The notes beneath the pieces were generated by a model, which did no database searches, was not told the origin of the DNA, and worked only from the letters and a program-made list of their open reading frames with translations. Positions 49,442 through 57,900 of a stretch of DNA of 64,000 bases are shown here, piece after piece. The stretch comes from Campylobacterales bacterium (lineage in GTDB: Bacteria > Campylobacterota > Campylobacteria > Campylobacterales > Sulfurimonadaceae): the NCBI GenBank assembly GCA_016938735.1, contig JAFGUB010000029.1, forward strand, positions 1-64,000. The letters are read 5' to 3'. Positions within the stretch are counted from its first letter, which is position 1, and every line of letters begins with the position of its first letter. The position numbers and the translations under genes are program-made.

Positions 49442-51252
49442 TTGACAAGTAGCTATAGATGGATTATGGCGTTTTGGATTGGAGCGATCCTTACGTTGTT
49501 TGTTTTGATGGCACGAGAGTATCACGACAAAATGCAGAGTGTTGCAAAAAATATCGTTCACGCCGCGTTGAAACAAGATGCCGCATTCAGGTTTTGGGCA
49601 ACGTCTCATGGAGGAGTTTATATCAAAACAAGCGATAGCGTCAAACCGAATCCACATCTATCGCATGTACCGCATCGAGATGTCGTGACGGAAGAGGTGA
49701 ATTTGACTTTGATGAATCCGGCCTCTATTCTCAGACAGGTGATGAACGAACATGCGGGTCTTTACGGTCTTAAAGGACGCGTTATAGGCCTCAGCACGCT
49801 TAATCAAGAGAACAATACCATGAACCCGTGGGAACGAAAAATACTTCTCGAACTGATGCGGACGAAAAAAAGCGATATAGTGTATGAGTTTACTCTATCG
49901 GATCAGGAAAAAAACTTCAAGCATTTCAACCGCTCATCACAACATCAAGTTGCCTTAAATGCCACGCTGTTCAAGGGTATGAAGCAGGAGATATTCGCGG
50001 AGGCATCTCTATGTCTTTGCCTATGGAGACCTTAATTGCCGAACGTGATCGCACCCTCCTTCTTTTGGCGCTGATCTGTGGCACTGTTTTGATCGCGGGG
50101 ATGCTGATTATTCACAGGGTGTATCGGAATATTTTTTCGCAAAAACAAAAAGAGGCTCAATTGATGAATGAGTTGCGGCAGAGTGAACAATATTTCAAAG
50201 CACTCTTCAATACATCAAAAAATATGACCATCATCAACGATAAACACGTCATCAAAGATGCCAATCAAGCTTTTTTCGATTTTACCGGTTTTAAAACTAT
50301 TGAAGATTTTCAAAAACAGCATGACTGTATATGCGATATGTTTCTTCCTAAAGAGGGCTATTTGTCCAAATACATGTACGCACATTACTGGGCAGATTAC
50401 ATTATGAACAACCCCTCTTTGATTCACAAAGCAATCATTAAAAAAGATGATCGTGAATATGTCTTTATCGTCTCGATGAACGCGTTCACGTTGAATGATA
50501 AAAATATATACTTCACCATATTTAACGATATTACAGAACTTGTCGAAAAAGAGAATATGATGCTCGTGCAGTCAAGACATGCGGCTATGGGCGAAATGAT
50601 CGGGATCATTGCACGCCAATGGAGACAACCCTTGAGCGTCATTTCGCTTGGAGCATCCAATATATTGGCAGATGTTGAATTGGATATGATCGATCCAGAG
50701 CATTTGAAAAAGATTGCTTTAGATATGATGAAGCAGACAGGAGAGCTTTCCATGACGATTGAAGATTTTAGAAACTTCTTCAAGCCGAATAAAGTGAAAG
50801 AGTTTGTCAATGTAGACTCCGTCATTGATGAAGCTTTGAAAATATTGGAAAAAAGCCTTTTAAATCATCATATCACCATCAAGAAGAAGATGAATAGCGA
50901 CACAATCATTCAGATTTTTTCCCGGGAGTTTTTGCAGGTACTGATCAATATTATGAGCAATGCCAAAGATGCTCTGATTGAGTCTGGTATTGACGATCCG
51001 AAAATATCGATTAGTACCGCAGAATACAGAGATTTTATCGAGATTACGATATGCGACAATGCCAAGGGGATCAATCCGGATCTTATCGATAAAATATTCG
51101 AGCCGTACTTTACGACAAAATCTGATAAGAATGGCACGGGATTAGGACTCTATATCTGTAAAATGATCCTTGAAAAACACCTTAATGGAACTATAGATGT
51201 TTATAACGAAAATGGTGCTTGTTTTCAAATAAGACTCAAAAAAAAACGATAA
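49442..51252 (+). pseudogene. Heme-sensor histidine kinase, frameshifted and lacking its phospho-His
   Basis: Two overlapping frames make one kinase. Frame 1 (49442-about 49914) gives a membrane segment and the start of a Tll0287-like (DUF3365) periplasmic domain to MNPWERKILLELM. At A7 (49908-49914) the frame must shift by -1: the continuation reads LQAFQPLITTSSCLKCHAV, with heme motif CLKCH, then DIRGGISMSLPMETL, a membrane segment, a PAS domain, and HisKA/HATPase to 51252. One extra A would restore the gene; the site is also the slippery heptamer A-AAA-AAC. The HisKA motif reads ARQWRQPL, Arg replacing the phospho-acceptor His of AHQWRQPL in the three kinases at 53-58 kb. AT-richer than neighbours. 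Confidence 0.85.
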
Positions 51253-51258
51253 TGAAGA

Positions 51259-51410
51259 TCACTCAAACAAAACCTCGTCGTCTCCGATTTGATCGGATGG
51301 TTCGCTGAGTAGCATCATCTGTAGCTGGGCGATGCTGCTTAAGAACGTCTTGTCGAGATAGTGAATATCCTCAGCTTCGCGTGTAACGAAGACGGTCCGT
51401 TTCCAGCTCT
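51259..51410 (-). pseudogene. Gene remnant on the minus strand
   Basis: About 45 codons that read like a gene's 3' end (VTREAEDIHYLDKTFLSS and onward to a stop at 51259). I cannot place the family securely. It abuts the plus-strand Hpt remnant at about 51411, so the two are fragments brought together. It lies between the decayed kinase and the minus-strand signalling operon. Confidence 0.4.
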
Positions 51411-51525
51411 GCAAACGCAACCAGACGACCATGTGATTGATGCGCTTCAAAGGGAGATCGACAGGGTAAAAGAGCGCCTCGAAGTCGAACGGGCATCATC
51501 GCCTCAACAAACCTCTACCAGATGA
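51411..51525 (+). pseudogene. Duplicate of the 3' end of the hybrid-kinase Hpt domain
   Basis: QTQPDDHVIDALQREIDRVK here matches QTQPDDQVIDALEYEIDRVK at the end of the hybrid kinase. At DNA level 51411-51447 equals 49321-49357 with one mismatch. No start or kinase precedes it. The two copies are direct repeats 2.1 kb apart, flanking the decayed heme-sensor kinase. Confidence 0.8.
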
Positions 51526-51536
51526 GTGATGGCCCT

Positions 51537-53255
51537 TTATCTCTGTAAATGTAGTTGAGGTTTGCCAAAATAGTATCCTTGAGAATAGGTGATGCCCAAA
51601 GCAGACACCAGCTCAAAGATCTCTTCATTTTCAACATATTCGGCGACGGTTTGAATTCCCATTTTCTGAGCAAATTGGACAATGGCTTCCACGATGATGC
51701 GGCTTCGCGGCATAGTGCGTATATTTTTGATCAATGAGCCGTCAATTTTGATGATATCCGGCTCTAATCTGGTGAGATATTCGAAATTGGAATACCCTGT
51801 GCCAAAATCATCGATAGAGAGCTTGCAACCCCGCTTTTTGAGCTCGGTGATGAATTGCGTAAAGCTTTGCGTCTGAACCATCTGCTCTGTCTCCACCAAT
51901 TCGATGACCACACGCTGTGGTTCAGAGAAAGAGTCGATCATTTCCAGTAAATAAGCGCAGGTCTTTTGATTGAGAATGTCATCACGTTCAATATTGAACG
52001 TGAACGATTCCAAGCGATGACGAAATGTTGCGCAGGCTTGCTGAAAAATAGTCTGAGAGATGACGTGATAAAGGTGGGCTTTTTTAGCGATATTCAAAAA
52101 AGACCCAGGTGTCATTACAGTGCCATTTTGATCAATAAGACGTGCAAGTGTCTCATATTTAACGATGTGTTTTGAACTATTTTCGACGATTGGCTGATAA
52201 TAAGCGACTATGCGGCAGTCCATGACGGCCCGATGAAGCGTCTTGACCATAGCAAATTTCTCTTTATAGGCCTGTTTTATTGGTAAGGACGCATCAAAGC
52301 TGATCTTGCCGCTCTCATCGTATTTGGCCTTGTGGAGTGCACTCGTAGCCCTCATGAAAAGATCATCTCCTCCACCGGCTAAACCAATGCTGACTTGAAC
52401 AGGTAATGTCATGTCGGTATCTTTTCCATCGTAATCAACGACAAATGTTTGCGTCATTAAGTTGGTTTGTAGTGCTTCAAGTGCATCGTCAAGCATTTTC
52501 AGGCTGCACGACGGCTTTGCCAAGAGGGCAAATTCATCGCTGTGGCCTCTATACACTTCGGCTATCTCGTCAAAGTGCTCCAGTGGCAAATTGGCAAGCT
52601 GCTGAAGAATGCTGTCCCCTACATGATAGCCGTAGTATTCGTTGATTTCATGGAACTTATTGATGTTGATTAAGGCTAGTGAGCCTTCAGCTCTCTGTTT
52701 AAGCGTTTGCATCAATGCATGAATATTGTGTAGTCCGGTCAGAACATCCTCTTGATAAAGGGCTTCTAGCTTTCGTTGATGTTGTCTTACCTGTATCTCT
52801 AGCTGTTCGTAAAAGTACTTTCGATTTTTACGATCGCTGATACTGCGACACACTTTGTAAAAAGCCTGTTTGAGCAGTGCATCGTTCAAGGGTTTGGACA
52901 AAAAGGCATTCGCTCCGATCTCAATAGCCTGATAAAAAATTTCGGGCTCATTATGGGCACTAATGAGAATGATCGCCTGATCGGGGATTTGAGCAAGGAT
53001 CTTTTTACACATTTCAATACCGTTCATGCGCGGCATGCTGATGTCGCTGATGACCAGATCGTAGGGAGTATGATTCTCTTCAATAAAATTTTTAAAACAC
53101 TCAACACCCTCATAACCATCACACGCCGTATCGATCAGTTCAAAATAATTGGAAAAAAGTTTTCGACTGCTCTCGCGTAGCGTAGCATCATCCTCGACAT
53201 ATAAGACGTTACACTCTTTGGAGTAACTCAAAATCTCTTTATTAGTAAAACTCAT
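51537..53255 (-). CDS. Receiver-GGDEF-EAL protein
   Basis: A 572-residue output protein of cyclic-di-GMP signalling. Receiver (about 15-135) with acidic pair in LYVEDDATLRE, phospho-Asp in LVISDISMPRMNG, and Lys in LSKPLND; GGDEF fold (about 165-320) whose loop reads YRGHSDEF, so cyclase activity is doubtful; EAL domain (about 335-570) with KYETLARL, NIERDD, and DDFGTGYSN, keeping the main metal ligands. The likely net activity is phosphodiesterase, controlled by phosphorylation. It is the last gene of the six-gene operon and overlaps the kinase before it by four bases. Confidence 0.88.
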   Translation of the reverse strand: MSFTNKEILSYSKECNVLYVEDDATLRESSRKLFSNYFELIDTACDGYEGVECFKNFIEENHTPYDLVISDISMPRMNGIEMCKKILAQIPDQAIILISAHNEPEIFYQAIEIGANAFLSKPLNDALLKQAFYKVCRSISDRKNRKYFYEQLEIQVRQHQRKLEALYQEDVLTGLHNIHALMQTLKQRAEGSLALININKFHEINEYYGYHVGDSILQQLANLPLEHFDEIAEVYRGHSDEFALLAKPSCSLKMLDDALEALQTNLMTQTFVVDYDGKDTDMTLPVQVSIGLAGGGDDLFMRATSALHKAKYDESGKISFDASLPIKQAYKEKFAMVKTLHRAVMDCRIVAYYQPIVENSSKHIVKYETLARLIDQNGTVMTPGSFLNIAKKAHLYHVISQTIFQQACATFRHRLESFTFNIERDDILNQKTCAYLLEMIDSFSEPQRVVIELVETEQMVQTQSFTQFITELKKRGCKLSIDDFGTGYSNFEYLTRLEPDIIKIDGSLIKNIRTMPRSRIIVEAIVQFAQKMGIQTVAEYVENEEIFELVSALGITYSQGYYFGKPQLHLQR

Positions 53256-54763
53256 GAGATCCTTCTTTTCGGGATTTGGATCACGAAACAGACGCCATCA
53301 TCACTATTTTTAGCACTCATTTTTCCTTCATGATGCACTTCAATAATGGTTTTGGACATGTAAAGCCCCAGCCCGGTACCTTCGTTGGCACCTTTGGTAG
53401 TGAAATAGGGATCAAAGATCTGATTCAAGAACGCTTCGGGAATGCCGCCGCCGTTATCACAAAACTCCAAGACTACGCTCTGTTCATCTTCATAACTTCT
53501 GATGCGGATACGGGGGTTGGGAGTCTGTTTGATCTGGAAGTTCTCTTGTGCATTACGCAAAATACTGATAATGACATGCATGATTTCGCTTATAAACAAG
53601 TTGAGTGTGGAAGAAGATGCGTACTGTTCTTGAACATCTATGGAGCCTTGAAGCATATAGCAGTTCATGATTTTAAGTGCTTTGACGACAGGTTCTTCAA
53701 TATGTGCCTCTTGTGCCTTTCTTTGTAACTTATAAAAGTTTCTAAAATCATCGATGGTCGTTGATAGAATCTTGGTAAAGTCGCCCATATCATCGATTGA
53801 TGCTTTGAAATACTCTAGGCATAGGTCTCGCTCCATGGCATCCTCAAGGTTGAAATGCTCCATCTCAAATTTAATTTTCATATCCAAAATAGTTGCATTG
53901 ATAGCACCTAATGGTTGTCGCCACTGATGGGCAATCATAGAGATCATCTCTCCGATAGCGGCCATTTTGGATTGCTGAAGCAGAAGCTGATTTCGCAGCA
54001 ACTGCTCTTGTTGCAGACGATAGAGTTCATTGGTACGTGCTTCAACCTCTAATGCCAATTCTCTCTTTATGCTTTGATTTTGCATGATATACAGCAGAAT
54101 AAAAGGGAATAAAATAAACGTGTAAAACCCCAACTCGAACAGCGAGCGCAACAAGACTTTTTTGAGCTCTTCTTGAACAAAATCGATTCTAATATCCGCA
54201 GCTAAAAGATAGACGGTTCCATTGTCGGTTTTTTTTGGAATGAAAATCGATCGAAATGATCCCCACTGGTCGGTATATTCCGCAAACATTGTTTGACCAC
54301 TTTGTAGCGCTTTGTGAAGTTCCGGTGCAGCATCTTGATAGGGATCGAAAAAAAGCACCAGACCTTCTCCAGTATGGAACTCCTCATCCGTCGCGCTGCA
54401 AGAGGTGAAATGCACCATATCCCCTACTTTGATACATGAGTAGATGTATTGCAGTGAGGTCAGTTTGACATAATCGGACAGCTGCTTGATATTGGCCAAA
54501 TCTTCTTTAACGGTGATGGCATTCTCGTTCGTCGCACGATCATGAAAGTCCACGGGTAGCAGGACCTCTATGCTTTGCGCACCCAGCTTCAAGGCGCTAT
54601 CAATTCTCTCCATGAGCTCCTCTTTGGCTTTTTGATAGTTGTGGTAGGCATAGGTTGAAATAGCGGTAAAATAAAAGACCAAAGCAAGAAAATAGGCTAC
54701 CCTTCTTGTATGCCTCTCTCTCGCAATTAGAGGATTTGTAAAAAGAGTCCAAAAACGCATCAT
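53252..54763 (-). CDS. Histidine kinase with membrane-bound extracytoplasmic sensor
   Basis: 503 residues. Membrane segment (about 22-42), a periplasmic domain of about 165 residues with four cysteines, two in SCSATDEEF context (Cache-like pattern, YLLAADIRIDFVQEELKKV at its end), second segment (about 208-230), coiled linker, then HisKA with His in SMIAHQWRQPLGAI and HATPase with CDNGGGIPEAF and GTGLGLYMSK. From the QQSKMAAIGEM block onward it is nearly identical to the phytochrome kinase next door. Fifth gene of the operon; overlaps both neighbours by four bases. Sensed ligand unknown. Confidence 0.88.
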   Translation of the reverse strand: MMRFWTLFTNPLIARERHTRRVAYFLALVFYFTAISTYAYHNYQKAKEELMERIDSALKLGAQSIEVLLPVDFHDRATNENAITVKEDLANIKQLSDYVKLTSLQYIYSCIKVGDMVHFTSCSATDEEFHTGEGLVLFFDPYQDAAPELHKALQSGQTMFAEYTDQWGSFRSIFIPKKTDNGTVYLLAADIRIDFVQEELKKVLLRSLFELGFYTFILFPFILLYIMQNQSIKRELALEVEARTNELYRLQQEQLLRNQLLLQQSKMAAIGEMISMIAHQWRQPLGAINATILDMKIKFEMEHFNLEDAMERDLCLEYFKASIDDMGDFTKILSTTIDDFRNFYKLQRKAQEAHIEEPVVKALKIMNCYMLQGSIDVQEQYASSSTLNLFISEIMHVIISILRNAQENFQIKQTPNPRIRIRSYEDEQSVVLEFCDNGGGIPEAFLNQIFDPYFTTKGANEGTGLGLYMSKTIIEVHHEGKMSAKNSDDGVCFVIQIPKRRIS

Positions 54764-57700
54764 GTTCTCTTTTTGGGCAATTCAATCACAAAGCAGACGC
54801 CATCATCACTATTTTTAGCACTCATTTTTCCTTCATGATGCACTTCAATGATGGTTTTGGACATATGCAGCCCCAGCCCCGTACCCTCATTGGCACCTTT
54901 GGTGGTGAAATAGGGATCAAAGATCTGATTTAAGAGCGCATCGGGAATGCCGCCGCCGTTATCGCAAAGCTCCAAGATGACACTCTGTTCATCTTCATAA
55001 CTTCTGATGCGGATACGGGGGTTGGGAGTCTCTTTGATCTGGAAGTTCTCTTGTGCATTACGCAAAATGCTGATAACGACCTGCATGATCTCGCTGGTGT
55101 AGAGTTTAATTGACGCAGAGGATTCGTAGTGCTCTTGAACGTTGATGGAGTCTTGAACCATATAGCAGTTCATGATTTTGAGTGCTTTGATGACAGGCTC
55201 CTCAATACGCTCCTTTTTGAGCTCGCTTTGCAGCTTATAAAAATTTCTAAAATCATCGATGGTTGTTGTGAGAATTTTGACAAATTCACTAATATCGTTT
55301 AGGGACTCTTTGAAATAGGTGACACATTTGTCACGTTCTAGAGCATTTTCAAGATCGAAAAATTCCATGTCGAGCTTGATGTCCATATCTAAAGCGCTCG
55401 AACCTATAGCGCCTAGAGGTTGTCGCCACTGATGCGCGATCATCGAGATCATCTCTCCGATGGCGGCCATTTTGGATTGCTGAAGCAGTAACTGCTCTCC
55501 CAGCAGGTGCTCTTTTTGCAGTCTGATCAGTTCTATTTGCTGTTTGTGATGTAGTAGCGCTTCATCCAAGTGAGCGTGGAAATCCTTGAATAATGTGCAC
55601 ACCAGAGGGCTCCACGGCAACGATTTCTCTTTTTCGACCTGTTTCCACAATTCAAAAGAGTGCCGGGGTGCGATCACCTGCTCTTCCCCCTCGCCGGAAA
55701 TATTCGATTTTAAGGGATTTCCGGCCCACAGGATCGTCTCTACAAACTCTTTTCTAAAGCAGAGAAAGGTTGTTTTTGGATCTTCGCGCGATTGTAATAT
55801 CATCACTCCAGAACCCTTTTCTTTGTGCAAGAGAAGATGAGGCGCGAGAGCAGGCACCTGATGTGTAACAAAAAAGCCATCTTGTAGTTGTGGCGCGAAT
55901 GCCGCCAAATACTCCAAAACAGCCTCTTGATTCGGGGTGCAGCCTTCGAGTAAAAGGGTGGCCTGCTCTTGGGCGTCTGACTCAATCACCGCGGCAACGC
56001 CATCTGCCTCACACACGCCAAACAGTAAGGGAAGGGACTCTTTGATCCCCTCTATGACCCCCCTGCTTCGTATTCTTTCTTGGAATAGCTCTTGAAAGTG
56101 CTTTGCTTTGTTTTGCAAAAAAAATTGATTTCGATTATTGATCAGCGTTTCTCGTGATGCAACCTCTTTGGAAAAAATCGCTGAAAGGGCTTCATAACCT
56201 TTCCACATGCAAAAAGGGACGATACGACGCGAGGAGTGATGACAGGCGATCATACCCCAAAGCTGGCCCTCTACAATAAGCGAAAGTGACATAGAAGCAG
56301 TCGTGCCCATGTTTTTGAGATATTGGATGTGCACCGGAGAGACGCTGCGCAGTACGACATTGCTCATATCCAGAGGTAATCCGCTGTTGGCTTCATACTC
56401 GGGAACAATGGGAGAAGGGGTATAGTAAATATCTGGGATCACACGAAAATAGTTTTTGGTATAGAGGAGTCGGGCTTGCTTTGGAATGTCGCTAGAGGGG
56501 TAGTGGGAGTGAAGAAAAGACTCCATATGCGGGGGTTTGGATTCGGCAACCACCGAGCCGTTGTACGCTTCATCGAACCGATAGACCATAACACGGTCGT
56601 AACCGCTGAACTTTTGAACGGTGCGCACCATGGCATCGTAAAGGCTCTGCATATCTTCGCCTTCAGAAGAGGCCTTTAGCGCTACATGTATCATCTCTTC
56701 AAGAGGATGAATTCGGATGGCTTTATCCAAAGAAGTTGACTGAAGCTCAAGAATCACCAAGCCATTGGCACTTTTTGAGATCATCGCAAAAAATTCAGAG
56801 CACTCTTGTGTGGACCAAAGGACTTTAAGATGCTCTTGAAGCGTGCAACAAGCGTGAGGTAGGTGGTTGCTGTGGCTTTTGATGCGCACTACATCTTCAC
56901 TCCGAAAAAGCAGCGTTAGCGATTTTCCTAAATAATCATTTGCCTGCCCACCAAAGTAATCGGTGATATTTTCACTTACATGTACTATTTTAAAGTGCTC
57001 TGTCTCGAGTGCTATCAGTATGCCGTGAGGCTGAATGGAGCCGGGGATATGGATGGGCTCACGATCACAGTTGTTCAAATTGACACTCTGTTTTTTTAAA
57101 ATAGCAATCTCTTCTGAACTGAGCAGCTTCTCTTCATTTTGCGTTGAAAAACTCATCATGCTCTCTTTTTGGGTAATGCAATGACAAAGCAGACTCCATC
57201 ATCAATGTTTTTGGCACTAATGCTTCCTTCATGATGCACTTCTATGATTGTTTTGGACATATGAAGTCCAAGCCCCGTGCCTTCATCGGCGCTTTTGGTA
57301 GTGAAGTAGGGATCAAAAATTTTCTCTAAGAGCGCATCGGGAATGCCGCCGCCGTTATCACAAAGCTCCAAGATCACGCTCTGTTGAGTTTCATAACTTC
57401 TGATGCGGATACGGGGTTTAGGAGTCTGTTTGATCTGGAAGTTCTCTTGCGCGTTGCGAAGAATATTGATGACGACCTGCATGATTTCACTCATACTGAG
57501 TGTTACGGTGCTGTTTGCTTCGTAAGACTCCTCTAGTTCAATGGCATTTTGAGAGGTTAAGTAGCCAAGAATTTTGAGTGCCTTTAAAACCGGTACTTCA
57601 ATTCTTGTCTCAAGCATCTCTCTTTGAGGTTTATAGAAGTTTCTAAAATCATCAATGGTGGTTGTCAACACTTTCACAAATCCGCTTATATCCAAAAGCG

Positions 57701-57900
57701 ACGTTTTGTAGTATTCCGTACATTCGTTCAACCCCTCAGGTGTTTGTAGATCAAATGCTTCAATCTCCAGCTTCATCTCCATATCCAAAACGCATGAGCT
57801 AATCGCACCCAGCGGTTGACGCCACTGATGTGCGATCATAGAGATCATCTCGCCCATCATGGCCATACGTGACTGTTGAACCAGCTTGTCTTCTTGGCGC
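53285..57900 (-). repeat. Three near-identical kinase transmitter modules
   Basis: The 3' parts of three consecutive genes (about 53276-54000, 54783-55510, 57172-57900) are paralogous at DNA level. The first two are closest: for example 53294-53345 and 54794-54845 agree almost base for base. The third is more diverged. Sensor regions upstream are unrelated. Confidence 0.85.
54760..57159 (-). CDS. Bacteriophytochrome histidine kinase
   Basis: Predicted red/far-red light sensor, 799 residues: PAS (about 20-130), GAF (150-330), PHY (350-530), HisKA/HATPase (555-799). Cys31 in CDREPIHIPGSIQPHG is the biliverdin attachment site of bacteriophytochromes. Asp224-Ile-Pro in YPSSDIPKQARLLY, RSVSPVHIQYLKNMG and the His pair in WGMIACHHSS (307-308) complete the chromophore pocket; the PHY tongue has APRHSFELW. 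His576 in AHQWRQPL is the phospho-acceptor. All diagnostic residues are kept. Fourth gene of the operon. Biliverdin needs a heme oxygenase, not seen here. Palindrome copies at 56682 and 56976 are read His-Val. Confidence 0.95.
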   Translation of the reverse strand: MMSFSTQNEEKLLSSEEIAILKKQSVNLNNCDREPIHIPGSIQPHGILIALETEHFKIVHVSENITDYFGGQANDYLGKSLTLLFRSEDVVRIKSHSNHLPHACCTLQEHLKVLWSTQECSEFFAMISKSANGLVILELQSTSLDKAIRIHPLEEMIHVALKASSEGEDMQSLYDAMVRTVQKFSGYDRVMVYRFDEAYNGSVVAESKPPHMESFLHSHYPSSDIPKQARLLYTKNYFRVIPDIYYTPSPIVPEYEANSGLPLDMSNVVLRSVSPVHIQYLKNMGTTASMSLSLIVEGQLWGMIACHHSSRRIVPFCMWKGYEALSAIFSKEVASRETLINNRNQFFLQNKAKHFQELFQERIRSRGVIEGIKESLPLLFGVCEADGVAAVIESDAQEQATLLLEGCTPNQEAVLEYLAAFAPQLQDGFFVTHQVPALAPHLLLHKEKGSGVMILQSREDPKTTFLCFRKEFVETILWAGNPLKSNISGEGEEQVIAPRHSFELWKQVEKEKSLPWSPLVCTLFKDFHAHLDEALLHHKQQIELIRLQKEHLLGEQLLLQQSKMAAIGEMISMIAHQWRQPLGAIGSSALDMDIKLDMEFFDLENALERDKCVTYFKESLNDISEFVKILTTTIDDFRNFYKLQSELKKERIEEPVIKALKIMNCYMVQDSINVQEHYESSASIKLYTSEIMQVVISILRNAQENFQIKETPNPRIRIRSYEDEQSVILELCDNGGGIPDALLNQIFDPYFTTKGANEGTGLGLHMSKTIIEVHHEGKMSAKNSDDGVCFVIELPKKRT

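Noticed and set aside
50011-51252. Separate kinase gene starting at ATG 50011
   Set aside because: The ATG is inside the conserved sensor motif (GGISMSLPMETL) of the frameshifted gene and has no ribosome site.
53276-57900. Repeated DNA taken at first for an insertion sequence
   Set aside because: The repeats are the coding transmitter parts of three kinases; no transposase or terminal inverted repeats.
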